Position numbers and translations under genes: made by a program. Below, piece after piece: positions 1 to 8,134 of a stretch of DNA of 58,805 nt. The stretch lies in assembly GCA_035550055.1 (NCBI GenBank), contig DASZRO010000051.1:1-58805 (forward strand). The letters run 5' to 3'. The first letter of the stretch is position 1. Each line of letters begins with the position of its first letter. Source of the stretch: Mycobacteriales bacterium. GTDB lineage: Bacteria > Actinomycetota > Actinomycetes > JAFAQI01. The notes under the pieces were generated by a model, which ran no database searches, was not told the DNA's origin, and saw only the letters and a list, made by a program, of their open reading frames with translations.

Positions 1-924
1 GCCCCGCCCGCTCCGCCTGCGCCGCCGGCTCCGGTCGCGCCGCCCGGGCCACCGCCGCAGCAGTTCGTGGCGGCGCCGCCAGCGGCAGCGCCGGCACCGG
101 TGCCATTTCCGCCGGTCGTGACGCCGCCACCGGTCGTCGCCCCTGTATCGCCGGAGCCGCTGCCGCCGCCTCTCGTGCAGCAGCCGCCGGTGTTCACCGC
201 GGCTCCGATTGCGCACCCGCCGGTCGTGACGGCACCCGTTCCGGTGGCGGTCCCGCCGCTGCCCTCGGCACCGGTCGAGCCGGTGCAGGCGTACGCCCCG
301 CCGCCGGTGCCCGTCGAGGCGCCGCAGGCCTACGTCCCGCCGCCGGTGCCGGTCGCGCCGGTCGAGCCGGTCGAGCCGGCGTACGTCCCGTCACCGGTGC
401 CTGCTGCGCCGGTCGCACCGGTCGAGCCGGTCGAGCCGCCTGCTCCGCCGGCGGGATCGTCGTTCGCGGACCTGCCCTACGTCGTCGAGCGCAAGCCCGT
501 GCCGCCGCCCGCGCCGGTGCCGCCGCCCGCTCCCGTGGCCGCGCCGCAACCATTCGTGCCGACCGGTCAGCCCGCCTCACCCGGCGCTGCCGCAGGGGCG
601 CTCGCCGCGCCGGACCCCATGCAGCCGCCCGCGGCCGCACCGGCGGCAGCACCGACGGCGGCCCCGGCTGTCGCGCCCGCTCAGGAACCCACTTGGCCGT
701 GTCCGGCATGCGGCACCGCGGTGCCGATGTCGTTGGACTACTGCCACTCCTGCGGCGCGGGCTTCCTGTCCGGAGTGAGCGACGGCAACACCGTGCGGGT
801 GCCGCTGTTCGGCGACGTCGCGAAGATCAGCTCCGGGCAGAAGCTCGGCCTCGGGATCGCGGTCGCGTTCGGGCTGATCCTGCTGATCGTCATCCTCGCG
901 ACCATCGGCGGCAAGCTTCTCTGA
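1..924 (+). CDS. Pro/Ala-rich zinc-ribbon protein with C-terminal membrane anchor (5' partial)
   Basis: The frame is open from the first base, so the gene probably begins outside the window; a GTG at 67 is the first internal start candidate. About 225 residues are low-complexity Pro/Ala/Val with recurring PVEPVEP and YVPPPVP blocks. A zinc ribbon follows, with two CxxC pairs (CPACG and CHSCG). The protein ends in one hydrophobic segment (GLGIAVAFGLILLIVILAT) only a few residues before the stop, the layout of a tail-anchored membrane protein with a cytosolic N-terminus. No enzymatic domain is visible. It lies upstream of a metallophosphoesterase and, 1.3 kb on, an ArsA/Get3-like ATPase. The function is unknown. 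Confidence 0.75.
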   Translation, partial: APPAPPAPPAPVAPPGPPPQQFVAAPPAAAPAPVPFPPVVTPPPVVAPVSPEPLPPPLVQQPPVFTAAPIAHPPVVTAPVPVAVPPLPSAPVEPVQAYAPPPVPVEAPQAYVPPPVPVAPVEPVEPAYVPSPVPAAPVAPVEPVEPPAPPAGSSFADLPYVVERKPVPPPAPVPPPAPVAAPQPFVPTGQPASPGAAAGALAAPDPMQPPAAAPAAAPTAAPAVAPAQEPTWPCPACGTAVPMSLDYCHSCGAGFLSGVSDGNTVRVPLFGDVAKISSGQKLGLGIAVAFGLILLIVILATIGGKLL

Positions 925-941
925 GCGGCGCGCGTACTCAA

Positions 942-947
942 TAGGCT
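942..947 (+). promoter_or_regulatory. Probable -10 element (TAGGCT), leaderless start of the phosphoesterase gene
   Basis: TAGGCT lies 7 nt before the GTG at 955 and no Shine-Dalgarno sequence is present, so transcription probably starts at or next to the start codon. Confidence 0.5.
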
Positions 948-954
948 CGCGGTT

Positions 955-1719
955 GTGCAGGTCAACGTGGTGTCCGACGTCCACGGCCGGGCGGACGCGC
1001 TCGCACGTGCTGGCGACGGTGCGGACGCGCTGATCTGCCTCGGAGACCTGATCCTGTTCATCGACTATGACGACGCGGCGGGCGGCATCTTCGGCGAGAT
1101 GTTCGGTGCCGCCAACGCGTCGAAGCTCGTCGAGCTTCGCAGCCAACGGCGCTTCGACGAGGCGCGTGAGTTCTCCCGCGGATTGTGGGCCGAGGTCGGG
1201 GACCGGCAAAGTGTCATCGAGGCCGCGGTGCGCCGCCAGTACGACGCGTTGTTCGCAGCGATGCCGACCCCGGCGTACGTCACCTACGGAAACGTCGACA
1301 TCCCGCCGTTGTGGGGCGACTACCTCCGCGACGGGATCACCGTCCTGGACGGCCAGACGATGGAGCTCGGCGGCCGCCGGTTCGGTTTCGTCGGTGGCGG
1401 CCTGCAGACCCCGATGCACACGCCGTACGAGATCGCCGACGAGGACTACGCCGCCAAGGTCGCCGCGGTCGGCGCCGTGGACGTCCTGTGCTGTCACATC
1501 CCGCCCGACGTGCCGGAGCTCCTCTACGACGTACGCGCGCGGCGGATGGAGCGGGGCAGCAGTGCGGTGCTCGACGCGATCCGGGACACCCAGCCCGAGG
1601 TCGCGCTGTTCGGCCACGTGCACCAGCCGCTCGCCCGGCGGACGAGGATTGGGCGGACCGAGTGCATCAACGTCGGTCACTTCCGCGGAACGGGTACGCC
1701 GTTTCGTCTCGTCTGGTGA
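955..1719 (+). CDS. Calcineurin-like metallophosphoesterase
   Basis: This 254-residue protein carries the metallophosphatase signature in order: SDVHGR (D-x-H) near the N-terminus, LGDL (GD), YGNVD (GN-D/H-like), CCHIPP and FGHVH (GHxH) near the C-terminus. These residues bind two metal ions in phosphoesterases of this family. The substrate cannot be told from sequence. No signal peptide or membrane segment is seen, so it is probably cytosolic. It starts at GTG without a Shine-Dalgarno sequence but with a -10-like TAGGCT 7 nt upstream. An SRPBCC gene follows 40 bp downstream on the same strand. Confidence 0.85.
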   Translation: MQVNVVSDVHGRADALARAGDGADALICLGDLILFIDYDDAAGGIFGEMFGAANASKLVELRSQRRFDEAREFSRGLWAEVGDRQSVIEAAVRRQYDALFAAMPTPAYVTYGNVDIPPLWGDYLRDGITVLDGQTMELGGRRFGFVGGGLQTPMHTPYEIADEDYAAKVAAVGAVDVLCCHIPPDVPELLYDVRARRMERGSSAVLDAIRDTQPEVALFGHVHQPLARRTRIGRTECINVGHFRGTGTPFRLVW

Positions 1720-1759
1720 GTTTTGATGATCTACTGGCCCGGCAGCTGAGGAGGTAGTC

Positions 1760-2197
1760 GTGGCGGACGAGGCCAGCTCGAGCATCACGATCGCGGCGTC
1801 ACCGGCGCAGATCATGGCGGTGATCGCCGACGTCGCGGCGTACCCGCAGTGGTCCACCGGGATCAAGTCCGCGACCGTCGACGCGGCGGCGAGTGACGGG
1901 CGCCCGGCGCGCGCGACCTTCGTCCTCGACGCCGGTGTGATCAAGGACACCTACACCCTCGCCTACACCTGGGCTGGCGACGAGCGGGTCGAGTGGACCC
2001 TCGCCGACGGCGGCACGATGCTCAAGTCACAGGTCGGCTCCTACACGCTGCAGGACAAGGGCGGCCAGACCGAGGTCGTCTACCGCCTCGCGGTGGAGCT
2101 GAAGGTCCCGATGCTCGGCATGTTCAAGCGCAAGGCCGAGAAGGTCATCATCGACACCGCGTTGAAGGGCTTGAAGAAGCGGGTCGAGCAGGGCTGA
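1760..2197 (+). CDS. SRPBCC (polyketide cyclase/START-like) family protein
   Basis: The 145-residue product has the size and pattern of the SRPBCC fold: an N-terminal ASSSITIAASPAQIMAVIAD strand/helix, a YPQW motif, alternating beta strands, and a long amphipathic C-terminal helix ending KRVEQG. Such proteins bind hydrophobic ligands in a deep pocket; the ligand is unknown here. The GTG start has a strong Shine-Dalgarno (GAGGAGG) about 7 nt upstream. An ArsA-like ATPase follows 25 bp downstream. The same pairing, as I recall, occurs in mycobacteria (Rv2185c-Rv2184c). Confidence 0.85.
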   Translation: MADEASSSITIAASPAQIMAVIADVAAYPQWSTGIKSATVDAAASDGRPARATFVLDAGVIKDTYTLAYTWAGDERVEWTLADGGTMLKSQVGSYTLQDKGGQTEVVYRLAVELKVPMLGMFKRKAEKVIIDTALKGLKKRVEQG

Positions 2198-2209
2198 CCG
2201 CGGCCCACG

Positions 2210-2215
2210 TAGCCT
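2210..2215 (+). promoter_or_regulatory. Probable -10 element (TAGCCT), leaderless start of the ArsA-like gene
   Basis: TAGCCT lies 7 nt before the GTG at 2223. There is no Shine-Dalgarno sequence. Confidence 0.45.
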
Positions 2216-2222
2216 TTCCCGG

Positions 2223-3422
2223 GTGCGGGTCCTGCTGTTCACCGGCAAGGGGGGAGTCGGGAAGACGACAACCTCCGCGGCCACGGCGGCGTACGCCGCG
2301 GCCCGGGGACACAAGACGCTGGTGCTCTCGACCGACCCCGCCCACTCTCTCGACGACGCGTTCGGCGTAGCGCTCGCTGACACCCCGACGGAGATCGACG
2401 CCGGCCTGTACGGGCAGCAGATCGACGCCCAGCGTGCCTTCGAGTCGAACTGGCGCTCGGTGCAGGACTACCTGAGGGACGTCCTCGAGCAGGGCGGCAT
2501 CGCACCGCTGGAAGCCGAGGAGCTCACGGTGCTGCCGGGCGCGGAGGAGGTCCTGGCTCTGCTGGAGCTTCGCAACCAGGTGGCGGGCGGGCGTTGGGAC
2601 GTCGTGGTCGTCGACTGCGCTCCGACGGGGGAGACGCTGCGGCTGCTGGCGTTGCCCGAGGCGATGCAGTGGTGGATGCAGCGGGTCTATCCCACCGACC
2701 GTCGGGTGCTGCGCAACGTCCGGCCGGTGCTGAGCCACCTGGCCGGCCTGCCGCTGCCGCCGGACTCGGTGTTCGCGGCCGCACAGCGGCTCTGTGACGA
2801 GCTGTCGGAGGTGCGTTCGCTCATCGTCGACCCGGCGACGACCTCGGTGCGTCTGGTCCTCACTCCGGAGTCGATGGTCGTTGCCGAGGCGCGCCGGACG
2901 TTGACCGCGCTGTCGCTGTTCGGCTACCGGGTCGACGGGATCGTCGCCAACCGGGTGTTCCCCGAATGCGGCCCCTCCGATGCCTGGCGGGACGGCTGGG
3001 TGAGCCGCCAGCGTGAGCAGCTGGCCGAGGTCGCCGCTTCCTTCACCGGGATACCGGTCTGGGAGTCGGCGTACGCCGCCGCCGAGCCGCTGGGGCTGGA
3101 GGCGCTCGCCGCCTTCGCCGACCAGGTCTACGCCGACGGGCGGCCGGACCCGCTCGAGCCGGTCACCGTCGCCGACCCGTTGACCGTCGAGCAGGTCAGC
3201 AGCGACGAGTACGTCTTGGTGCTTGCCCTCCCGCACGCCGACCGGCCCGACGTCGAGCTGGTCCGCAAAGGTGACGATCTCGTGGTGACCGTCGGCTCCT
3301 ACCGGCGGGTGATCGCGCTGCCCAGCGCGTTGCGCCGTTGCACGGTCGACGGCGCTGCGCTGCGCGACGGCGCGCTGCGGGTGCGCTTCGCGGCGGATCC
3401 CTCGGTCTGGAGGGCGATGTGA
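2223..3422 (+). CDS. ArsA/Get3-like P-loop ATPase with C-terminal HSP20-like domain
   Basis: The 399-residue protein opens with a deviant Walker A motif (GKGGVGKT, residues 8-15) and has the switch motif STDPAHS (36-42) and a VVVDCAPTGET Walker-B/switch region, diagnostic of the ArsA/Get3 branch of SIMIBI ATPases. The last 75 or so residues (from EQVSSDEYVLVLALP) look like the ArsA_HSP20 beta domain found on many bacterial copies. The cysteines that bind arsenite in true ArsA are not apparent and no arsenic genes are nearby, so arsenite export is unlikely. A role in membrane-protein targeting or envelope work is possible but inferred. It overlaps the next gene by 4 bp. Confidence 0.9.
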   Translation: MRVLLFTGKGGVGKTTTSAATAAYAAARGHKTLVLSTDPAHSLDDAFGVALADTPTEIDAGLYGQQIDAQRAFESNWRSVQDYLRDVLEQGGIAPLEAEELTVLPGAEEVLALLELRNQVAGGRWDVVVVDCAPTGETLRLLALPEAMQWWMQRVYPTDRRVLRNVRPVLSHLAGLPLPPDSVFAAAQRLCDELSEVRSLIVDPATTSVRLVLTPESMVVAEARRTLTALSLFGYRVDGIVANRVFPECGPSDAWRDGWVSRQREQLAEVAASFTGIPVWESAYAAAEPLGLEALAAFADQVYADGRPDPLEPVTVADPLTVEQVSSDEYVLVLALPHADRPDVELVRKGDDLVVTVGSYRRVIALPSALRRCTVDGAALRDGALRVRFAADPSVWRAM

Positions 3423-3715
3423 CGGCGTCGCAGCCGGGTCCGCTCGCGGAGGAGGCGGCTCGCCTCGTCGAGGCGATCGGTGAGTGGGCGAGGGGTGCGG
3501 TCGGCGATCCGTTGCACGGCGTCGGCGATGGGCCCGAATGCCAGATCTGCCCGCTGTGTCAGCTGCTCGCGCTTGCCCGGCGTACCCAGCCTGAGACCTT
3601 CGGCCATCTCGTCGACGCGGCGACGTCGATGATGGCCGCCGTCCGTTCGGTGATCGACCAGCACGACCAGCCGGGTCGGCGCGACCGCGGGGTCGAACGG
3701 ATCGATCTGGAGTGA
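3419..3715 (+). CDS. Conserved small protein with CxxCPxC motif
   Basis: This 98-residue reading frame starts at a GTG that overlaps the ArsA-like stop codon and ends in a 4-bp overlap with glucokinase, so it is probably translationally coupled to both. It contains ECQICPLCQLL near residue 42, a compact CxxCPxC cluster that could bind metal, flanked by helical segments (EEAARLVEAIGEWARG and a C-terminal helix). I recall similar small proteins beside ArsA-like and glucokinase genes in other actinomycetes, but no function is known to me. An in-frame upstream extension to 3338 is noncoding shadow of the ATPase gene. Confidence 0.8.
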   Translation: MTASQPGPLAEEAARLVEAIGEWARGAVGDPLHGVGDGPECQICPLCQLLALARRTQPETFGHLVDAATSMMAAVRSVIDQHDQPGRRDRGVERIDLE

Positions 3716-4659
3716 GCGGCCTTTCCATCGGAATCGACATCGGGGGGACGAAGATCGCCGCCGGTGTGGTCGACGTGTCCGGCAACATCCTGAGCTCCAC
3801 CCGTCGGCCGACACCCAGCCAGGACCCGGCGATGGTGGAAGCGCTGGTCGCCGAGGCCATCGGCGAGCTGCGAGCCGGGTACGACGTGACGTCGGTGGGC
3901 ATCGGTGCTGCCGGTTGGGTCGACGCTTCGCGCAAGACCGTGCTGTTCGCGCCGAACCTCGCCTGGCGCAACACCCCTCTCTACGACGACCTCGCGCGGC
4001 TGGTCGACATACCGGTGATCGTCGAGAACGACGCCAACGCGGCGGCGTGGGGCGAGTACCGCTTCGGTGCCGGCGAGCAGGACCCCGACACGGTCGTGCT
4101 CACCATCGGCACCGGCATCGGATGCGGGTTGATCATCGACGGCAAGCTGCGCCGAGGCCGGTTCGGCATCGGCGGGGAGCCCGGTCACATGCGCGTCGTA
4201 CCGGGCGGGCGACAGTGCGGCTGCGGCAACCTCGGCTGCCTCGAGCAGTACTGCAGCGGCACGGCGTTGGTACGCGCCGCTCGTGAGGTCGCCCAGACCC
4301 GGCCGACCGACGCGGCTCGGCTGCTCGAGCTGGCCGGTGGCCGGGCCGAGTCGATCGACGGGCCGGTCGTGACGCAGGCGGCACAAGAGGGTGACCCGGC
4401 GGCGATCGACTGCTTCGAGGAGATCGGCCGCTGGCTCGGTCAAGGAATGGCCGACATCGCGGTCACCCTCGATCCCGGCAGGTTCGTGATCGGGGGCGGG
4501 GTCGTCGACGCCGGCGAGCTGTTGCTGCGGCCGGCTCGGGAGAACTACGCGGCGGTCCTGTCCGGTCGCGGGTACCGTCCGTTCGCCGAAGTCGTGCCGG
4601 CGCGGCTCGGTCCGGACGCCGGCATGATCGGGGCAGCGGACCTGGCGAGGACGGCATGA
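3712..4659 (+). CDS. glk: ROK-family glucokinase
   Basis: The 315-residue protein has the ROK phosphate-binding motif DIGGTK (residues 9-14), the sugar-binding/catalytic ENDANAAAWGEYRFGAG stretch, the IGTGIGCG adenosine-binding loop, and the ROK zinc-binding motif CGCGNLGCLEQY. It should phosphorylate glucose with ATP in the cytosol; in related actinomycetes the enzyme also takes part in carbon control. A regulator role is unlikely because there is no N-terminal helix-turn-helix. The GTG start overlaps the preceding stop by 4 bp, and the last codons overlap the next gene, making a tight arsA-like/small protein/glk/EEP-like operon. Confidence 0.9.
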   Translation: MSGLSIGIDIGGTKIAAGVVDVSGNILSSTRRPTPSQDPAMVEALVAEAIGELRAGYDVTSVGIGAAGWVDASRKTVLFAPNLAWRNTPLYDDLARLVDIPVIVENDANAAAWGEYRFGAGEQDPDTVVLTIGTGIGCGLIIDGKLRRGRFGIGGEPGHMRVVPGGRQCGCGNLGCLEQYCSGTALVRAAREVAQTRPTDAARLLELAGGRAESIDGPVVTQAAQEGDPAAIDCFEEIGRWLGQGMADIAVTLDPGRFVIGGGVVDAGELLLRPARENYAAVLSGRGYRPFAEVVPARLGPDAGMIGAADLARTA

Positions 4660-5171
4660 GCGAACTTCGGCTGATGGCCTTCGACGCGGGCCTGGTCACC
4701 GCCCATCCGGACGCGGCGTTCGCGGTCGTGAGCGAACATCGGCCCGACGTGGTGGCGATCACCGGTGCGCCGCGCTACCAGCGGTGGCGCTCCAAGCGGG
4801 CCAAGATCGCCCGTCAGCTCGGGCTCGTGGTCGCGACCACTGATCGCGTCGGGGGGATGTTCATCGCGACCTCGTTGCGTGTCGATCCGAAACGGACGAC
4901 TTTTCAGGCTTCGTCGTCATCCGCAGGCACCAGCCCCGCCGTGATCACGATGACCTTCGAGGTCCGAGGTGAGGACTGGCGGGTAGTCCTCGCGGCGACC
5001 GGCGGTGCCGCAGAGTTCGCCGAGGAGCCCATCCCGACCGTCGTGGTCGGGGGTGTTGGCGGGCCGGCCGCGATCACCGCCGACCGCGCGCTCACCGTCG
5101 TCTCGTGCGGACCGGTCGCGGTGCCCGGCCTGCCGCAGGCCCGCCCGACGCTCGCGGTGCTCGAACGCTGA
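4656..5171 (+). CDS. Degenerate, shortened endonuclease/exonuclease/phosphatase (EEP)-fold protein
   Basis: At 171 residues this is shorter than usual EEP proteins (about 230-300). The layout MAFDAG...HRPDVVAITGAPRYQRWR...LGLVVATT...GMFIATSLRVD resembles the N-terminal half of actinobacterial EEP proteins found beside glucokinase. The position normally holding the metal-binding Glu (in a Q-E-A/AP context) is Thr-Gly here, and the first strand lacks the usual Asn. No GDFN-like motif is seen, only VVVGGVGGP. It is therefore probably catalytically dead. It overlaps glk by 4 bp and ends 4 bp short of a converging gene. Confidence 0.65.
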   Translation: MSELRLMAFDAGLVTAHPDAAFAVVSEHRPDVVAITGAPRYQRWRSKRAKIARQLGLVVATTDRVGGMFIATSLRVDPKRTTFQASSSSAGTSPAVITMTFEVRGEDWRVVLAATGGAAEFAEEPIPTVVVGGVGGPAAITADRALTVVSCGPVAVPGLPQARPTLAVLER

Positions 5172-5175
5172 CGAA

Positions 5176-6423
5176 TCAGTCGCGGCGGTAGCCGGGCACG
5201 AGCTCGATCGCGAGCTGCTCGAGGAACAGCCCGATGTCGGTCACGATCCCGACCGCCTGCGCGCTGCCGCGGTCGGCGAGCTTGGTCACCGTCGCCGGGT
5301 TGATGTCCACCGCGATGAGAGGGACCGACGCCGGCAGCAGGTTGCCCGTCGCGATCGAGTGCAGCATGGTCGCGACCATGATCGCGAAGCCGACGCCCGG
5401 CAGTTGCGCGCGCATCGCGCGCTGACCCTCCACGACGTCGGTGTAGACGTCGGGCAGCGGCCCGTCGTCGCGTACCGATCCGACCAGTACGAACGGCTTC
5501 TTGGCCGAGACCATCGCGTGCATCACGCCGCGCTCCAGGATGCCGGCCTCGACCGCGTCCTTGATCGAACCGGCGGCACGGACGGTGTTGATCGCGCGGA
5601 TGTGGTGCTCGTGGCCGTGCGCTGTCCCGGTGCCGACGGTCAGGTCGACGCCGAGCGACGTGCCGAACAGCGCGGCTTCGATGTCGTGCGTCGCCAGAGC
5701 GTTGCCGCTGAACAGCACGTCGACCCAGCCGTGGCGGACCAGCTCGACCATCGGCGTGGCGGCACCGGTGTGAACGACGGCCGGTCCGGCGACCCACAGG
5801 ATGCGGTTGCCGTCGTTCTTGACCTCCCGCATCCGAGCCGCCACCTGGCGTACGACGAGGGCCTGCGGCCGCTCGCTCGACACCGCTGACGACATGAACT
5901 CGAAGCGCCCGTCGATGGCGTGATGCTCGACGGCGCGGTGCTCGCGCTGCGGCAGCACGACCTTGACGCCGCCCGCTCCCACGACGATCTGGTCGCCGGC
6001 GCGCACGTCGCTGACCGGCACCGTGCGGACCCTTCCGTTCGTCACCAGCAGACCGCAATCCATCTCGGGCTGCTCCACCGGCACCCACTGCCCGCCCAGG
6101 CGCACGACGGTCTCGAGGTTGGTGGTGGAGTAGAAGCCGTCGGGGAAGACGCCGTCGGCCGTGGCGGCGACGACCTCCGCCTCGCCGGGCTCCACCAGGT
6201 TGACCCCGTGGACCTGCAGCCGCATCAGGATGCGAGCCAGGTTCTCCTCGCTGTCCGCGCCGACGATGATCACCGCGTGCGACTCGTCCTCGTGCGCCTT
6301 GCCGAGGTCGATCCGGTCGACGGTGTAGTCGCCGCCGTAGTCGAGGACGTCGTCGAGGACCTTCGCGAGGACTCCGGAATCCATCAGGTGGCCGGTGATC
6401 TCGACCGTCTCGTTGACCAGCAT
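5176..6423 (-). CDS. TIGR00300/LOR-SDH family protein (ornithine-cyclodeaminase-like NAD enzyme)
   Basis: The N-terminal 100 or so residues (ETVEITGHLMDSGVLAKVLD...) match what I know as the LOR/SDH bifunctional-enzyme conserved region. The C-terminal part (ILWVAGPAVVHTGA, FSGNALATHDIE, NTVRAAGSIKDAVEAGI, VDINPATVTKLADRGS) matches the TIGR00300 family seen in archaea and in the C-terminal part of cyanobacterial AgrE/ArgZ. It probably acts on ornithine or a related amino acid using NAD; substrate is inferred. I chose the ATG at 6423 because GGGGAGGGG sits about 7 nt upstream; an in-frame GTG at 6459 has no ribosome binding site. Length from 6423 is 415 residues. Confidence 0.75.
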   Translation of the reverse strand: MLVNETVEITGHLMDSGVLAKVLDDVLDYGGDYTVDRIDLGKAHEDESHAVIIVGADSEENLARILMRLQVHGVNLVEPGEAEVVAATADGVFPDGFYSTTNLETVVRLGGQWVPVEQPEMDCGLLVTNGRVRTVPVSDVRAGDQIVVGAGGVKVVLPQREHRAVEHHAIDGRFEFMSSAVSSERPQALVVRQVAARMREVKNDGNRILWVAGPAVVHTGAATPMVELVRHGWVDVLFSGNALATHDIEAALFGTSLGVDLTVGTGTAHGHEHHIRAINTVRAAGSIKDAVEAGILERGVMHAMVSAKKPFVLVGSVRDDGPLPDVYTDVVEGQRAMRAQLPGVGFAIMVATMLHSIATGNLLPASVPLIAVDINPATVTKLADRGSAQAVGIVTDIGLFLEQLAIELVPGYRRD

Positions 6424-6471
6424 CTGATCACCCCTCCCCAGTTTCGCGATGATCAACACCGAAAACGCGCA

Positions 6472-7206
6472 CTAGACCACCGCGCCGTCGTCCCAACCGG
6501 AGTCGTTCGGCGGCCGGTCCTTCATGTACCAGACGAGGGCAGCGCCCCCGCCGATGATGGCAAGCCAACCGAGCCAGGCGAAATCTCCGCCGTCGAGCCC
6601 GGTCACGAGGATCGCGATGCCGCCGATGATCGCGGCGAGCGCGCCCAGCGTCACCGTGCGGAGCTTGGGCAACGGAGGCGGGGCGGGCGGCACGTAGTGG
6701 TCGTCGTCCTCGAGCGGCTCGTACGGCGCGGCACCCATCGACACTCGCGCCTCGTCGAAGGTCACCGGCGGCGAGCCGGCGGCCACGTCCTCCCGGTCGG
6801 GCCAGGTCGGCGCGGGGGTCGGTGACCGCAGCGAGGTGAGCAGCTGCTGCCAGGCGGCGTCCACGTCGAGCTCAGGCGAGGTGCCTCCCGAAGGAGCGTC
6901 GGACGCCGAGCGGGCATCCGGCTGAGTAGCGTCCGCCTGCTCCTCGGCGAACAGCTGCATCGCACGCGCGGACTTCTCCGCGTCGACGTAGACCCGGTCG
7001 GTCAGCTGGTCGGGCAGCCGCAGCTCCAGGTAGCCGCCGCGCGAGGCGGGGGTCGGCGAGGCGTACGCCGCAATGCCTTCGGAACGGAGCGTGTCGAGCA
7101 GGGCGTCGGCGACTCGGGGGTCGAGGTCTCCAGCCGCGACGTAGCCGGCGCACCGCAGTCCGTTGTCGCGGGCGCCCGGCCGCGGCCCGGAGCTGCTGTC
7201 GGTCAC
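6472..7206 (-). CDS. Conserved actinobacterial membrane protein, DUF2007-like N-terminus
   Basis: The real frame starts at the GTG at 7206, overlapping the esterase stop by 4 bp, giving 244 residues. The first 90 or so (CAGYVAAGDLDPRVADALLD...RVYVDAEKSARAMQLFAEE) look like a small alpha/beta domain of the DUF2007 putative signal-transduction type. A Pro/Asp-rich linker follows. Near the C-terminus are two hydrophobic segments (TLGALAAIIGGIAILVTGL and FAWLGWLAIIGGGAALVWYM). No catalytic motif is seen. It is co-transcribed with the esterase. Function unknown. Confidence 0.75.
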   Translation of the reverse strand: MTDSSSGPRPGARDNGLRCAGYVAAGDLDPRVADALLDTLRSEGIAAYASPTPASRGGYLELRLPDQLTDRVYVDAEKSARAMQLFAEEQADATQPDARSASDAPSGGTSPELDVDAAWQQLLTSLRSPTPAPTWPDREDVAAGSPPVTFDEARVSMGAAPYEPLEDDDHYVPPAPPPLPKLRTVTLGALAAIIGGIAILVTGLDGGDFAWLGWLAIIGGGAALVWYMKDRPPNDSGWDDGAVV

Positions 7207-7970
7207 GGTGAGGCGGTTGCCGCGCGGGCATGGACGAACGCGAGGGACCTGTCGATGATCAGCGGCAGATCGTTGTCGAGGGTCGCCACGTGGTAGCTGT
7301 CCTCGAGCCAGATGCGCTCCTTGTCGGTCGACGACACGCCGTCCATCACGCGTTCCGAGTTCCCCGCCTCGACGACGTGGTCGTGGCGGCTGGTCATCAC
7401 CAGCAGGGGGGCGGTGACCTTCGCCAAGTCGTCGTTGGTCAGCCGCCAGAGCAAGGACAGCTGGTAGGCGGCCTTGACCGGCATCCTCGGGTACGCCGGT
7501 TCGCTGACGCCGGGTTTCTTGATGTCGCTGCCGATGCCTGCCAACGACGGCACGACGTGGCGCAACAGGGGGAGCAGCTTTGCGTCCTTGCGGGTGGTGA
7601 ACAGGGAGGGGTTGACCACGACGATGCCGGCGAGATCGTTGCTGCGCTGTTCTGCCAGACGGATCGTGAGGGTGCCGCCCATCGACAGGCCCATCACGAA
7701 GACCGACGTGCAGCGCGAGCGCAGGTCGTCGACCGCCGCGTCGAGCGCGGCGTACCACTGCTGCCAGGTCGAGCGGTTCGCGTCCTGCCATCGGGTGCCG
7801 TGCCCGGGGAGCAGCGGGACCCGCACGGTCAGGCCCGCCGCCGCCAGTGCCTCGCCCCACGGCCGCATGCTTCCTGGCATTCCCGTGAACCCGTGGCAGA
7901 GCACCACCCCGACGGCTCCGCCCTCCGCGGCGTACGGGCTGGTGTCGCTCGGTGAAAGGCCAGCGGTCAC
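7203..7970 (-). CDS. Alpha/beta hydrolase (carboxylesterase/monoacylglycerol-lipase-like)
   Basis: The protein has the oxyanion-hole HGFTG, the nucleophile elbow GLSMGG, an acid residue in SRHDHVV and the catalytic His in DSYHVATLD, spaced as in Est30-type carboxylesterases. About 255 residues, no signal peptide, probably cytosolic. The start is uncertain: a GTG at 7970 gives an N-terminus close to the first conserved strand, while a GTG at 8006 adds twelve residues of noncoding-looking composition; neither has a good ribosome binding site. It forms an operon with the downstream membrane-protein gene through a 4-bp overlap. Confidence 0.85.
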   Translation of the reverse strand: MTAGLSPSDTSPYAAEGGAVGVVLCHGFTGMPGSMRPWGEALAAAGLTVRVPLLPGHGTRWQDANRSTWQQWYAALDAAVDDLRSRCTSVFVMGLSMGGTLTIRLAEQRSNDLAGIVVVNPSLFTTRKDAKLLPLLRHVVPSLAGIGSDIKKPGVSEPAYPRMPVKAAYQLSLLWRLTNDDLAKVTAPLLVMTSRHDHVVEAGNSERVMDGVSSTDKERIWLEDSYHVATLDNDLPLIIDRSLAFVHARAATASP

Positions 7971-8134
7971 CCGTCGATCGTCGCATGGCCAGCGCGTGAC
8001 GCTCACGCTCGATAAGATCGTCGTTCCGGTTCTGGCATTGCGGTAACCAAACCGGCCTGCTTAGGGTCGGTATGTCGGGTGAGGCCAGGTGCCGCGGCCG
8101 CCGTACCGGATTCGTCCTGAGAGGAGGGTTCGCG

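Noticed and set aside
1-500. Pro/Val/Glu repeats considered as a CRISPR or non-coding repeat array
   Set aside because: Repeats are in frame, irregular in spacing, and explained by low-complexity protein sequence.
577-1950. Long minus-strand open frame of 457 codons opposite the zinc-ribbon and phosphoesterase genes
   Set aside because: It is antisense to genes with clear motifs, has shadow-type composition rich in Arg and Asp, and no recognizable domain.
2148-3974. 608-codon minus-strand frame
   Set aside because: Antisense to the ArsA-like ATPase and glucokinase; its length reflects GC-rich third positions.
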